DNA of 64,000 nucleotides, taken from NCBI RefSeq assembly GCF_030518155.1, contig NZ_JAULRU010000569.1, forward strand, positions 248,001 through 312,000, read 5' to 3'. Shown here in pieces: positions 44,064 through 53,265 of this stretch. Source of the DNA: Gilvimarinus gilvus. Its GTDB lineage: Bacteria > Pseudomonadota > Gammaproteobacteria > Pseudomonadales > Cellvibrionaceae. The translations under genes and the position numbers were made by a program. Below the pieces are notes generated by a model. The model was not told the DNA's origin. It saw only the letters and a program-made list of their open reading frames with translations, and did no database searches. Within the stretch, counting starts at the first letter, position 1. Every line of letters begins with the position of its first letter.

Positions 44064-47000
44064 CTAGGCCAGCCTCACAGCACGACTCGCAAACCAGCTG
44101 TACACCGCAGGCAGTACCAGCAAAGTAAGCAAGGTCGCTGAAACCAGACCGCCCACAACGACCGTCGCTAGCGGCTTCTGAACTTCACTACCGGTATCCG
44201 AGGCGAACAACAATGGACTTAGACCCGCCGCCGTGGTGATAGCGGTCATTAATACCGATCGCAGTCTATTGCCGGCGCCTTCGATACAAGCAGCCACAGC
44301 CCCCTTGCCCTGCCGAATAAGCTCGTTAATCCTCGCGATCATTACCAGGCTATTTTCCAGTGCGATCCCAAATAATGCAATAAATCCCACTGAGGCAGGT
44401 ACCGATAAACTTTGCCCACTCAACCAAAGAGCGACAAGCCCCCCCACCAGCGCCAGCGGAATATTCAATATGATCAACAATGCGGGAGTCAGGGCATTAA
44501 AGTTGAGGTACAGCATAAATAAGACCAACACCAAAGTAATGGGTACAACGAGCATGAGCCTCTCATTTGCCTTGCGTTGAAGCTCAAACTGCCCACCCCA
44601 GCGCAGAAAATATCCCGCTGGTAAGTCGACTCGTTCCTTAATTGCCTGGTCTGCCTCATGCACAAAAGAACCAATATCTCGTCCTCGCACATTAGTCTGT
44701 ACGGTGATAAATCGCTGATTATTTTCCCGTGTAATTTGTCTGGGACCAACAACCTCTTCAACACTGGCCAGCGTACTCAAGGGGATGTTTTGACCTAATC
44801 CATTTTCGATGACAAGTCGCCGGATACTTTCCACACTATCGCGGGCCTTAGGCTCAAGACGCAATAATATTGAGAAGCGCTTGACCCCCTCCAGGACTTC
44901 GCCGGCCCGAGCTCCGCCAATAGCAATACTGACCACCTCCTGAACATCGCTAACATTTAAGCCATACCTGGCTATAGCCTCGCGATCCAACTCGATACGT
45001 AGCTGTGGCGTTCCGCCAATCTGGTCTCGCTGAACATCATGTGCGCCGGTAATGCTACGAATAACGGTCTCTACTTCACCGCTTTTTGCGGCAAGAACAT
45101 CTAAATTGTCCCCCACCAGCTTGATAGCCAACTCCGCTTTAGTACCTGTCAATAACTCATCGACACTCGCCGCAATTGGCTGTGTGAAACTAAATTGAGC
45201 TCCCGGAAAATCAACAAACGATTCGCTCATTGCCGCATACAATCCATCAAGTGAATGTGCAGTTCGCCACTCACTTTTAGGTTTTAACTCGACAAACACT
45301 TCGGCATTGTTAACTGGGTCGGCATGGGCACCCACTTCTCCGCGGCCAACGCGAGACACAACTTGCGACACTTCGGGAAAACGCTCAAGCAACTGATTTT
45401 CAAAAACAGATATAATTTTCTCGGCTTGAACTAAAGAAATTGACGGTGCCATAGTCACTCGAATCAGCAGATCACCTTCATTCAACCTTGGCACAAACTC
45501 TGACCCCAAACGCGGCGCAACAAAGGCTCCAATCAAAAGCAATGTCATAGCCAATACGACGGCCAACCCCCTATACTTAATCATTGATGCAACGACTGGC
45601 AAGTAAATATTTGTCTGCGATTTACCTCGTCGGGTTCGCTTTTCCACGTAAGGTGTCAGTAACAATGAAGACAGTACCGGCGCCACGAAAACCGCAAAAA
45701 ATAAGGAGCCTAGCATGGCAGCGACCACTGTATAGGCTAAAGGCCGGAATGTTGCACCCTCCACTCCTTGCAATGTAAACAGTGGTAGAAAAACAATAAC
45801 AATAATACTGATAGCGAACACTATAGGACGGACAACCGAGCCACTGGCATTTGCCACTATTGTCACCATCGACGTATTTTTATGATTTTCTCGCAAAGCA
45901 CGCTCAATATTTTCCACCACAACCAGCGCACCATCGACCATCATACCAATCGCAATGGCAATGCCCCCCAAGGACATCAGGTTGGCCGACAATCCAGTGC
46001 TGTACATCACAACAAAAGCAAACGCCAAGGAGAATGGAATCGACAACGCCACAACAACACTCGGGCGAACACTGCCCAAGAAGATAAAAAGCACCAAGGT
46101 AACGATTGCTACGCCTAGAGCCAGTGCGTTAACGACAGTGTTAAGCGCTGCATTCACCAAAGTGGCTTGATCATAGTAAGGGGCCACTTCGAGCCCATCT
46201 GGCAGCTGCTCATTAATGACTTCTAACTCCTGCTTCACGGCCGAAATTACTTTGTCGGTATTGCTCCCTGCCAGCTTAAGGACCATTCCGACGACAACCT
46301 CACCCATACCGTTCTTGGTGGCGACACCGCGCCTCGTTTCTCCGCCAATTTTCAGCTCACCTAGTTGGCGTAAATACACAGGTGTGCCATCCAATGTCTT
46401 GACAACAATACGGCCAATGTCATCAAGATCGCTCACCAAGCCAACTGAACGTACAATGTACTCTTCATCGTTTTTAACGATAAATTGGGCTCCAGCATTT
46501 GCGTTATTCATTTCGATGCGGCGTTTAACTTCAGGCAAACTTAGGTTAAATCGCCGCAATGCGAGCGGATCAATTACCACCTGAAACTGTTTAACAGCAC
46601 CACCAACCGACAATACCTCGGCAACACCCTTCACGGTCTGCAAATTAAGTTTAACCAACCAGTCTTGGACCTCTCGCAACTGGGAATTCGAGTATTGGTT
46701 ATTCTTATCTTCCAATACATAGAACAACACCTGACCAAGGCCCGTGCTGATTGGCCCCATGCGGGGAGCCCCGAACTGCTCGGGAATATCCTCCCGAGCA
46801 AGCTGTAGGCGCTCTCCTACCAATTGGCGAGCAAAATAAATGTCCGTATTCTCATAGAAGTAAATGTTGACGACTGACAAGCCGAAATTTGAGATCGAGC
46901 GTACGTAATCGAGCTGAGGCAATCCGCTCATTGCGTTTTCAATGGGGTAGGTAACGTATTTTTCCACCTCCTCCGGCGCCAGACCTTCTGTTTCCACAAA

Positions 47001-47144
47001 TACCTGAACCAGAGCCGGTGATATATCCGGGTACGCCTCCACAGAAAGGTTTTGGTATGAAAAATACCCTGCCAAAAGAACCGCCACAAAAAATAAAAAA
47101 ACGAACGGACGGCTGGACAAAGCTAACTCTATAATGCGCTGCAT
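44064..47144 (-). CDS. Heavy-metal RND efflux pump (CzcA/CusA family)
   Basis: A 1026-residue inner-membrane transporter with twelve membrane helices and two large periplasmic loops. The helix-4 signature GIAIAIGMMVDGALVVVEN has the proton-relay Asp. The motif differs from the DFGxxxDGAxxxxEN of Zn/Co/Cd pumps and from the CusA copper motif, so the metal is uncertain, probably another divalent-cation subgroup. The MFP gene precedes it by 10 bp. A CzcC/TolC-type outer-membrane gene is absent from the cluster. Confidence 0.92.
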   Translation of the reverse strand: MQRIIELALSSRPFVFLFFVAVLLAGYFSYQNLSVEAYPDISPALVQVFVETEGLAPEEVEKYVTYPIENAMSGLPQLDYVRSISNFGLSVVNIYFYENTDIYFARQLVGERLQLAREDIPEQFGAPRMGPISTGLGQVLFYVLEDKNNQYSNSQLREVQDWLVKLNLQTVKGVAEVLSVGGAVKQFQVVIDPLALRRFNLSLPEVKRRIEMNNANAGAQFIVKNDEEYIVRSVGLVSDLDDIGRIVVKTLDGTPVYLRQLGELKIGGETRRGVATKNGMGEVVVGMVLKLAGSNTDKVISAVKQELEVINEQLPDGLEVAPYYDQATLVNAALNTVVNALALGVAIVTLVLFIFLGSVRPSVVVALSIPFSLAFAFVVMYSTGLSANLMSLGGIAIAIGMMVDGALVVVENIERALRENHKNTSMVTIVANASGSVVRPIVFAISIIVIVFLPLFTLQGVEGATFRPLAYTVVAAMLGSLFFAVFVAPVLSSLLLTPYVEKRTRRGKSQTNIYLPVVASMIKYRGLAVVLAMTLLLIGAFVAPRLGSEFVPRLNEGDLLIRVTMAPSISLVQAEKIISVFENQLLERFPEVSQVVSRVGRGEVGAHADPVNNAEVFVELKPKSEWRTAHSLDGLYAAMSESFVDFPGAQFSFTQPIAASVDELLTGTKAELAIKLVGDNLDVLAAKSGEVETVIRSITGAHDVQRDQIGGTPQLRIELDREAIARYGLNVSDVQEVVSIAIGGARAGEVLEGVKRFSILLRLEPKARDSVESIRRLVIENGLGQNIPLSTLASVEEVVGPRQITRENNQRFITVQTNVRGRDIGSFVHEADQAIKERVDLPAGYFLRWGGQFELQRKANERLMLVVPITLVLVLFMLYLNFNALTPALLIILNIPLALVGGLVALWLSGQSLSVPASVGFIALFGIALENSLVMIARINELIRQGKGAVAACIEGAGNRLRSVLMTAITTAAGLSPLLFASDTGSEVQKPLATVVVGGLVSATLLTLLVLPAVYSWFASRAVRLA

Positions 47145-47154
47145 ACCGCCCCCT

Positions 47155-48171
47155 TCAGTGGTTATGCCCAGATTCGAACTCTGATTTTTGCAAGTGTGCT
47201 TTTAGAATGAAACCACCTTTTCTGACGTAAGCTTCACCCACTTCAAGGCCATGGATAATTTCGACACGGCTGTCATCCCTACGTCCCAACTCGACAAGCT
47301 GGGCTTGCCAAAACTCGCCGCTCTGTGTAAACACCACATTCCCGCCCTCCAATTCAAAGACTGCACTCAGCGGTACGACAACGTCGGCTGGTTCAGTTTT
47401 CAACGTCACAGTTGCCTCTACAAACATCCCCGGCTTCCATCGACCACTTTGGTTGTTCAAAAACACGCGGGCTATACCAGTATGAGTGAGCTCATTGATT
47501 GTTGGCGCCACATAATCAATATTACCCTCAACCACTTCTTCACCATTTGGGAAACCAACACTCACAATTTGATTCTTACGAACGCTACCCCAATACGCAG
47601 GGTAAAGCGCTATATCTAACCAAACAGAACTCATATTCGCGACCACGAATGCATTGTCGCTTGGCATAAGGTGCTCTCCCAGCGTTATATGACGTTCTAT
47701 AACCTGCCCGTCGATCAGGGACTTTATTTCAAAGCGCGCCAGAGTTTCTGAGCTTTCTGCTTTTGCCAAAACCTGTCCAGATTTGACCGTATCGCCAATT
47801 CGAGCACTTACATCGAGGATTTTGGCAGGAAAGCGCGGTGAAATATGGGCAATATTTTCAGTGTTCATTCTAATCTGACCTGGCAAAACTGTTTGTTGTC
47901 GTATGACGCCAGCAGACACCACATCAAATTCAACATCAAACTCACTCAACTGCGCTCGCGTTAGCTTTATATAAGCCTCGTCATGCTCATCGCGCGGTGC
48001 CCCAAGTCTTGATTCAACGTGTACATTATTAGTGGCCGAGTTCGAGGAAGCCTGAGAGTGGTCATGATCATGGCCTTCATGATTTTCTTCAGCCTGTGAA
48101 AAATCAATCAATAAAACTGCGCAGCAAAAAAGTGCTGCCACGCTTAAGCGAGGAAACAAATTTGAAATCAT
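47155..48171 (-). CDS. RND efflux periplasmic adaptor (CzcB-like)
   Basis: A 338-residue membrane-fusion protein that joins the RND pump to the outer-membrane channel. A signal peptide is followed by a His/Asp-rich metal-binding stretch (HEGHDHDHSQ), barrel-sandwich and beta-barrel domains, and a second His-containing tail (ESGHNH). The alpha-hairpin appears short. Two ATG codons nine bases apart are possible starts; I prefer 48171, with GGATG upstream, though 48180 cannot be excluded. It lies 90 bp after the CzcI-like gene. Confidence 0.9.
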   Translation of the reverse strand: MISNLFPRLSVAALFCCAVLLIDFSQAEENHEGHDHDHSQASSNSATNNVHVESRLGAPRDEHDEAYIKLTRAQLSEFDVEFDVVSAGVIRQQTVLPGQIRMNTENIAHISPRFPAKILDVSARIGDTVKSGQVLAKAESSETLARFEIKSLIDGQVIERHITLGEHLMPSDNAFVVANMSSVWLDIALYPAYWGSVRKNQIVSVGFPNGEEVVEGNIDYVAPTINELTHTGIARVFLNNQSGRWKPGMFVEATVTLKTEPADVVVPLSAVFELEGGNVVFTQSGEFWQAQLVELGRRDDSRVEIIHGLEVGEAYVRKGGFILKAHLQKSEFESGHNH

Positions 48172-48261
48172 CGTTAACATCCAAATACGAATTAATACCA
48201 ACTGACAGCTAAAGCAATCAGCGGTAATAAAATATTTACGGGTAGCGAGTACTTTCGACAG

Positions 48262-48624
48262 TTATACGATGGGAGGGGGTGAGTCTGGGCCGGTGTAATA
48301 GGAGAGATACGTATTGCAATACAGAAATTGCTGAGATCTTAACTGAATTTCGAGCTGAATCGTAGTTGCCGATAAACATTTAAGCGAGTGACCATGACAA
48401 CAATGGTGACAATCGTGATCACCGGCATCTTGCTCGATACCGGCATGATCAATATCGTTTTTTTCGTTCGTGAGATGATTCAGATTGACACTTTGGTTGC
48501 CTGCTTGCGTATGGTGATGCAGGGTTTCCCCTGCCGCGTCATGCAATACGTGCGCGTCGGCCGCGGCCAGGCTGCCCTGAGCGAAAATAACAAATATCAA
48601 TAATAGACCGACAAAACGCTGCAT
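48262..48624 (-). CDS. CzcI-like His-rich periplasmic protein
   Basis: A 120-residue exported protein. After a signal peptide (MQRFVGLLLIFVIFAQGSLA) it carries clustered His residues (GETLHHHTQAG) and DCHHCCHGHS, and a C-terminal YTGPDSPPP segment. This matches the general layout of CzcI, a small protein that opens czc efflux operons and is thought to help metal sensing or regulation. The metal ligands are clear; the family name rests on position and pattern. Confidence 0.65.
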   Translation of the reverse strand: MQRFVGLLLIFVIFAQGSLAAADAHVLHDAAGETLHHHTQAGNQSVNLNHLTNEKNDIDHAGIEQDAGDHDCHHCCHGHSLKCLSATTIQLEIQLRSQQFLYCNTYLSYYTGPDSPPPIV

Positions 48625-48696
48625 AACTTAACTCATACTCGATTACGAGCTAGCCTAGCAAACCAAAGCCCCTCTGGAAACCCCATAGAACAAGCT

Positions 48697-49812
48697 TTAC
48701 AATCGTGCAATCAGCCACTGAACACCAAACAGCGCAATTACCAGGGAGCCCGCAGGCATTGCCCACCGGCGATACCAGAGCCCATAGCGACTCAGCATGA
48801 GTACTGGTAACACCAGCATTATAATCGCGAGCTGCCCGAGCTCCACCCCAATATTGAAGCCTAAAACGGCCAGAACTGTGTTTTCTTTCGGTAGCCCCAA
48901 CTCACCCAGCACACCCGCGAATCCCATGCCGTGCAGCAAACCAAAGCCGAAGGTCAGCCAGCCAATCCGTGCCACCCAACTAAACACGTTATTCAAGGCA
49001 GCGATGACTACTGTTGCCGCAATGCCCACCTCAACCCATTGACTGGGTAGTGCAATGATCCCGAGCGCTGTCGATGTCAAGGTGAGGGAATGAGCTAAGG
49101 TGAACGCTGTAACAATCGACAAGGTATGTAGCATGATTGTTCGTTTCTTCAGAACTGGCTGCCACTGACTTCCAGGCCTGTGCAGAACACTCACCAACAA
49201 TATGCAAAGCAAGAACACTATGTGATCCCAGCCTATTAGAATATGAACGACTCCCTGATACACATAGTCAGCGAAACCACCCCACGCCTGTTCAACTTCC
49301 GTCAATACCAGGCCGCGTTGGCTGGAGCTCAAAACGCGGGTATAGGCCGCACCACTTTGCCCTGGGTCAACATTTAGCAGCAGTTTGTGACTGGCAATTG
49401 TCTCAAACATCGCACTGTAAGAAAGCGCTACGTCACCTGAACCGGAGCAGGAAAATCGCAGAGGCAGTATGATGTAGGGCTCATTAAAATGCGTATCTAT
49501 TTCGGTCATTGCGCCCACCGACAGATCGCATTTCTCCGCCCCTTGATTGACGCCAAGCCCCGCATGGAGTAGCTGGGAGATATTCGCTTCGCTAGCTTTC
49601 AGCTCTCCCCAGGTAAGCCGTCCGTTGCGGTTACTATCCAAACCGAGCAAGCGTTCCAGATCGTATAGCCGCCACTGTAAGTTGCCATCCCACTGCCCTG
49701 CACCTTTCTCGGCAATGGACAGATAGGCTGTACTCATCTGGTGTGCATTGACTGCGAGGGGTAGGCTAAGGAACAGGACGGCGAGCCATTTTATGATTGA
49801 TGCTCCGCTCAT
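48697..49812 (-). CDS. HupE/UreJ-like membrane protein with EF-hand-like loop
   Basis: A 371-residue protein: signal peptide, an extracytoplasmic domain of about 170 residues, then about six to seven membrane helices of the HupE/UreJ_2 type with His residues in HILIGWDHIVFLL and LHGMGFAG. HupE/UreJ proteins are linked to nickel entry. The periplasmic part contains LDSNRNGRLTWGEL, which fits the 12-residue EF-hand calcium loop. The start at 49812 overlaps the TPR-protein stop (ATGA) and has GGAGG upstream. The same gene set (DUF4331, TPR, HupE/UreJ) occurs together in other bacteria as I recall, with unknown role. Confidence 0.8.
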   Translation of the reverse strand: MSGASIIKWLAVLFLSLPLAVNAHQMSTAYLSIAEKGAGQWDGNLQWRLYDLERLLGLDSNRNGRLTWGELKASEANISQLLHAGLGVNQGAEKCDLSVGAMTEIDTHFNEPYIILPLRFSCSGSGDVALSYSAMFETIASHKLLLNVDPGQSGAAYTRVLSSSQRGLVLTEVEQAWGGFADYVYQGVVHILIGWDHIVFLLCILLVSVLHRPGSQWQPVLKKRTIMLHTLSIVTAFTLAHSLTLTSTALGIIALPSQWVEVGIAATVVIAALNNVFSWVARIGWLTFGFGLLHGMGFAGVLGELGLPKENTVLAVLGFNIGVELGQLAIIMLVLPVLMLSRYGLWYRRWAMPAGSLVIALFGVQWLIARL

Positions 49813-50924
49813 GATTGATCCTCCGCAACGAGATTTTCTGATGAACGGCACAACTTCTCATAACACTCTGTGATCAGAGCCAGGGCGCGAGCAAGCAATT
49901 CTTGATCGTACAGTTCTTTAGATTTGGTGATATTTATTTGCGCCCAATGCAGGGCTTTGGCATTATCGCTTGCAACATCTAGATAGTAACGAGCCAAGTG
50001 CGCCGCATGCTGCCAATCATTTCGTGCCTCGCGCAGCGCGACGCGTTCTGCCATTTGCTCCCGCCAATGACTCTGCTCACCCACTAACCTTTCGGCTAAT
50101 GCAAGCTTCAGCACAAGCACATCGTCTAAATTATCCTCCGCCACATTCAGCGAGCCAAGAGTCTGAAGAACGCGGTTAGGATGACCCAGCAGTAATTGTA
50201 CTTCCGCCCACTGGCTTAAGTAGCTAACGCTGTGCTGGGTATTGTCCAACTTTAGCCAGGATTGGGCCAGCTCGTACTTTTCCATTCGCACAGCCATGTC
50301 TGCCATCATCTGCTCAAGCCAAGCACGACGATTGTCTGAGGGTAGACCCGCCCGTTGAATAATTTTTTCTAAAGCGGGATACACAGCTTCTACATCTTGC
50401 TGATAAGATCGCACCTCTAACAGGCAGGCGCTGGCGCTAAGCAGATCGCTACTTCCCAGCAAATCGGAGCAGTGTGTATTGGCTTGTTCTAAATTGCCCG
50501 CCACGAGTTCGATGCGCGCCGCCATTAATCGTGCTTGAACATCTTGCGGACTCTCGCGCAGAACATAACGTAAATTGATCCGCGCTTGCTCAAATTCGTG
50601 CTGATGTTGTGCAACGTAAGCGCGCGCCAACCAAAACCTAATTCTATCTGTACGTTTTTCTATTTTTGCAACGGACAGTGTCTGCAGTACCTGCGTTGCC
50701 AGTTCGTACCGAAAACTTTGCCCCGGTCGTTTAGCCTGCTCTAGCTGCTGCTCGACCCACTGCAACTGCTGGTCAATTGATTGTAGTGTAGCGACGTCGA
50801 GACTGATGGGCTCGCCCCAGTCAGCAATAACTTGCTCCAACGACTCAGGTGAAAAAGGTGACGCTAAAACACCTGTGCTCATTAAGACAGTCATTCCCAC
50901 CACAAAACGTTTAATTGTCCGCAT
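49809..50924 (-). CDS. Periplasmic TPR-like protein of the DUF4331 operon
   Basis: A 371-residue protein with a signal peptide (ends GVLA) and helical repeats of TPR type from about 65 to 340 (AYVAQHQHEFEQARINLRYV, then ARIELVAGNLEQANTH). It probably acts as a periplasmic scaffold. It lies 42 bp after the Ig-like lipoprotein gene and is coupled to the HupE/UreJ-like gene by a four-base overlap. Function unknown. Confidence 0.75.
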   Translation of the reverse strand: MRTIKRFVVGMTVLMSTGVLASPFSPESLEQVIADWGEPISLDVATLQSIDQQLQWVEQQLEQAKRPGQSFRYELATQVLQTLSVAKIEKRTDRIRFWLARAYVAQHQHEFEQARINLRYVLRESPQDVQARLMAARIELVAGNLEQANTHCSDLLGSSDLLSASACLLEVRSYQQDVEAVYPALEKIIQRAGLPSDNRRAWLEQMMADMAVRMEKYELAQSWLKLDNTQHSVSYLSQWAEVQLLLGHPNRVLQTLGSLNVAEDNLDDVLVLKLALAERLVGEQSHWREQMAERVALREARNDWQHAAHLARYYLDVASDNAKALHWAQINITKSKELYDQELLARALALITECYEKLCRSSENLVAEDQS

Positions 50925-50933
50925 ATATGTATC

Positions 50934-50960
50934 GAGCCCACTCTGTGCAAGAGTGGGCTC
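50934..50960 (-). terminator. Strong hairpin inside the DUF4331 operon
   Basis: Perfect 10-bp stem GAGCCCACTC / GAGTGGGCTC with a seven-base loop between the Ig-like lipoprotein and TPR genes. No T run follows on the minus strand, so it may attenuate or stabilise mRNA ends, and probably does not stop transcription outright. Confidence 0.5.
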
Positions 50961-50966
50961 TGCCTC

Positions 50967-51494
50967 CTATTGATTCGAACTTTGAATTATTTCATCGTAT
51001 GCGTTGGGGGACTCAACATCCTGCTCAAACTCCCGACCATTAACAGGGAGCGGTTCAGCCGTTTGCGCCTGATTGAATACATCCAGGCTGTAAAGACTGT
51101 AAGAGAGCATTTGCGGATCCACTACAATATTCACCGTCGCGGGCATAGATACAGCGTCACCGTCTGAGACGACAAACGTAAAGCTAACCGTTCCGGTTTC
51201 CAACGCTTTTGGCGTATACATAAAACTGCCGTCTGCATCCAATGCCAACTCACCTGACTCCGGCGGCATGTCAACCGAATACATTAGATTATCGCCATCG
51301 GCATCAGTCGCACTGAGTTGATCCATGAGCGCAATGTCAGCCTGCGTCATAAATTCAGCACTTTGCGCTACTGGCGCTGAGTTTTCTGGCTCGGGGGCAG
51401 GCTCTTTGTGGCTGTAGTCATCGTCACTGCCACAACCGACGACAAACAATCCCAGACTTACTGCCGCTATACATGTTATTTGTGAGCGATTCAT
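50967..51494 (-). CDS. Ig/cadherin-like lipoprotein of the DUF4331 operon
   Basis: A 175-residue lipoprotein: signal ending LFVVGCGSDDD, a Pro/Glu-rich linker, then one Ig/cadherin-like domain (about 38-128) of the kind with SATDADGDNLMYSVDMPPES, then FMYTPKALETGTVSFTFVVS. Asp-rich loops suggest calcium binding. AAGGAGG precedes the start at 51494, which lies 10 bp after the DUF4331 stop codon, so the two are co-transcribed. Confidence 0.75.
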   Translation of the reverse strand: MNRSQITCIAAVSLGLFVVGCGSDDDYSHKEPAPEPENSAPVAQSAEFMTQADIALMDQLSATDADGDNLMYSVDMPPESGELALDADGSFMYTPKALETGTVSFTFVVSDGDAVSMPATVNIVVDPQMLSYSLYSLDVFNQAQTAEPLPVNGREFEQDVESPNAYDEIIQSSNQ

Positions 51495-51504
51495 AACAAC
51501 CTCC

Positions 51505-53094
51505 TTATTCCGACCCGGCAATGGGCGTGGCAAGGTAAGGGAACTGTGAACCCATCATCTGCGCATTGAGTGGAGCACCATCGGTAAAAGGTACGGTGCC
51601 GACAGCGGCATCCTCGGGAGCGCACAAGCCCAAATCTGTATCACTACCGGCTACCGGTATTGGATGGCACAATCGCCCCATGACAACGCGCAGCGCAATG
51701 TCCACCACATCGTCCCCGGGACGGCGACCGTTGGGAAAACCCGCCAAGTCATCACCTGCCACACCAAACGCTGACTGCTGATCAGCGGGGGTCGCAGCGA
51801 TAGCCGTGTTGAGCCTTAACATTTCCGATGGCGTAACAGAAGCCAACTGATTCACACCGGCAAAGCCCGTTAGAAATGCTGTCACTAAATCTGTGCGGGG
51901 GAAGTTGGTCGGTGCCAGGGTCTCAATGTCCGTACCCAGAGTTTGGTTAACAGCGTCTTTGAATAAAATGTTTAGTAACTCTGGCAAACTTGGATGAGTG
52001 ACATAGTCGGCAAATTGACCATCGTCCTTGGGTTCGCTTGCCGAGAATTTGTCTTTGTCTTTTAAACCTATGACCAGTTCATTGACCAATGGGTTACCCA
52101 GACGTGACACTTGAGTCAGAGCACCGCCATTGACTTCAGGTTTGTCAAAACTCGCCTGAGGGTTAAGAATGCGAGCCTGTGGCAAGCTGGCCGTTGTCCA
52201 TGCACCGATAACACCGTTGCCGTTTCCAGTCACACACGACTTGGGAACCTCTATGGCAAGTGCGGTGACATTCTTCCAACGCAGGTCGTCGTTTTCGTTC
52301 GACTGTGTGATGCCTCCAGGGAAGCCACCTGCGTCGCCCGCTCCCGGCGAACTGTCGCCTTCAACGGGCACGTAGTTCACCAAATCAAACGTCTTGCCCA
52401 GGTTCACGGTGAAGGGGTCTTTGCGTTGTCCTACAAATACCCGACCATTCATGTTGCACTCGGGTATGGATACTTCGTGGACGAAACTGTGCGCGTAATT
52501 GGCGTATCCATCCATTGAGGCAAACGTTTTGTTGCCAATGTAATCAAGCGGCTTGGCGAACTCGTTACCCGAGCCATCCGCAGCGATAACGTCCATCGCC
52601 GTTCCTGTGCGGCGATCACCACTAACCAAGGTTAGTGTGTAGCTTTCCATAAAGTTTGCGGCGGACATATCATCTGCCGATATACCACCGACATTTTTTA
52701 ACGGTACAGCGATATTTTTACTATTACCTTCGGGACCAATACTAAGCGCGACCCCCTGTCCATCCGCGGGTAGAGATTGCTCAAAGCGGAATTGATAGGT
52801 GAGATCTTCGACCGCATCACCGTCATTATCGATGTGTATGCTGTACATCGCAGCCGGGTCCATTGCAAAGTAGTTGGGCCCGCCATAGGCGTCCTGTAGC
52901 GGAATATAATTGGCGATTAAGGTAATGTAATCACCACGATCAGGTTCATAACTGTTAAACGCGTAGAAATCCGCCGAATCTACCGTAGGCATCCTTGTAA
53001 GATTCGGGGCCTCGCGGTGACTGGAAGCTTGTGTGGGTACGCAAACGCTAGTACACAGCGCCGCAATTGCCAGAGTGAGTCGATGAAATCGCAT
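51505..53094 (-). CDS. DUF4331 secreted protein
   Basis: A 529-residue exported protein of the DUF4331 family. The signal peptide ends PTQASS, and the mature protein begins SSHREAPNLTRMPTVDSADF, the family signature. Conserved Asp/Tyr-rich strands follow (DRGDYITLIANYIPLQDAYG). The family has no assigned reaction. GGAG precedes the start at 53094. The promoter 33 bp upstream matches the promoter of the ECF sigma gene, so this protein is very probably a target of that sigma factor. It heads a four-gene set with the Ig-like, TPR and HupE/UreJ-like proteins. Confidence 0.88.
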   Translation of the reverse strand: MRFHRLTLAIAALCTSVCVPTQASSHREAPNLTRMPTVDSADFYAFNSYEPDRGDYITLIANYIPLQDAYGGPNYFAMDPAAMYSIHIDNDGDAVEDLTYQFRFEQSLPADGQGVALSIGPEGNSKNIAVPLKNVGGISADDMSAANFMESYTLTLVSGDRRTGTAMDVIAADGSGNEFAKPLDYIGNKTFASMDGYANYAHSFVHEVSIPECNMNGRVFVGQRKDPFTVNLGKTFDLVNYVPVEGDSSPGAGDAGGFPGGITQSNENDDLRWKNVTALAIEVPKSCVTGNGNGVIGAWTTASLPQARILNPQASFDKPEVNGGALTQVSRLGNPLVNELVIGLKDKDKFSASEPKDDGQFADYVTHPSLPELLNILFKDAVNQTLGTDIETLAPTNFPRTDLVTAFLTGFAGVNQLASVTPSEMLRLNTAIAATPADQQSAFGVAGDDLAGFPNGRRPGDDVVDIALRVVMGRLCHPIPVAGSDTDLGLCAPEDAAVGTVPFTDGAPLNAQMMGSQFPYLATPIAGSE

Positions 53095-53126
53095 ATCTTT
53101 CTCCTTATTTACGTTGACTTCACTCA

Positions 53127-53155
53127 CCTAACGAGACAGGAGACAGACTGGATTC
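53127..53155 (-). promoter_or_regulatory. ECF-type promoter of the DUF4331 operon
   Basis: On the minus strand: GAATCCA (-35), 15 bp, CGTTAGG (-10), ending 33 bp before the DUF4331 ATG. The sigma gene itself has GCATCCA, 15 bp, CGTACCT at the same distance. CGT is a common start of ECF -10 elements. Confidence 0.75.
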
Positions 53156-53183
53156 AAAAAATAAAAAATAAAAAATAAAAAAT
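53156..53183. repeat. Tandem AAAAAAT heptads next to the DUF4331 promoter
   Basis: Four tandem 7-bp units directly upstream of the -35 element, between it and the terminator of the anti-sigma gene. On the coding strand this is a T/A tract in the place of an UP element. Confidence 0.8.
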
Positions 53184-53190
53184 AAAAAAA

Positions 53191-53215
53191 ATGCCGAATG
53201 AGAACCATTCGGCAT
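53191..53215 (-). terminator. Terminator of the sigma/anti-sigma operon
   Basis: Perfect stem ATGCCGAATG / CATTCGGCAT with a five-base loop, followed on the minus strand by a long T-rich run. It ends the sigma/anti-sigma transcript before the DUF4331 promoter. Confidence 0.9.
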
Positions 53216-53265
53216 TCAACTCTACACAGCGTCAAAGGACGCTACTGCTGGCGACTGCATTGCTA

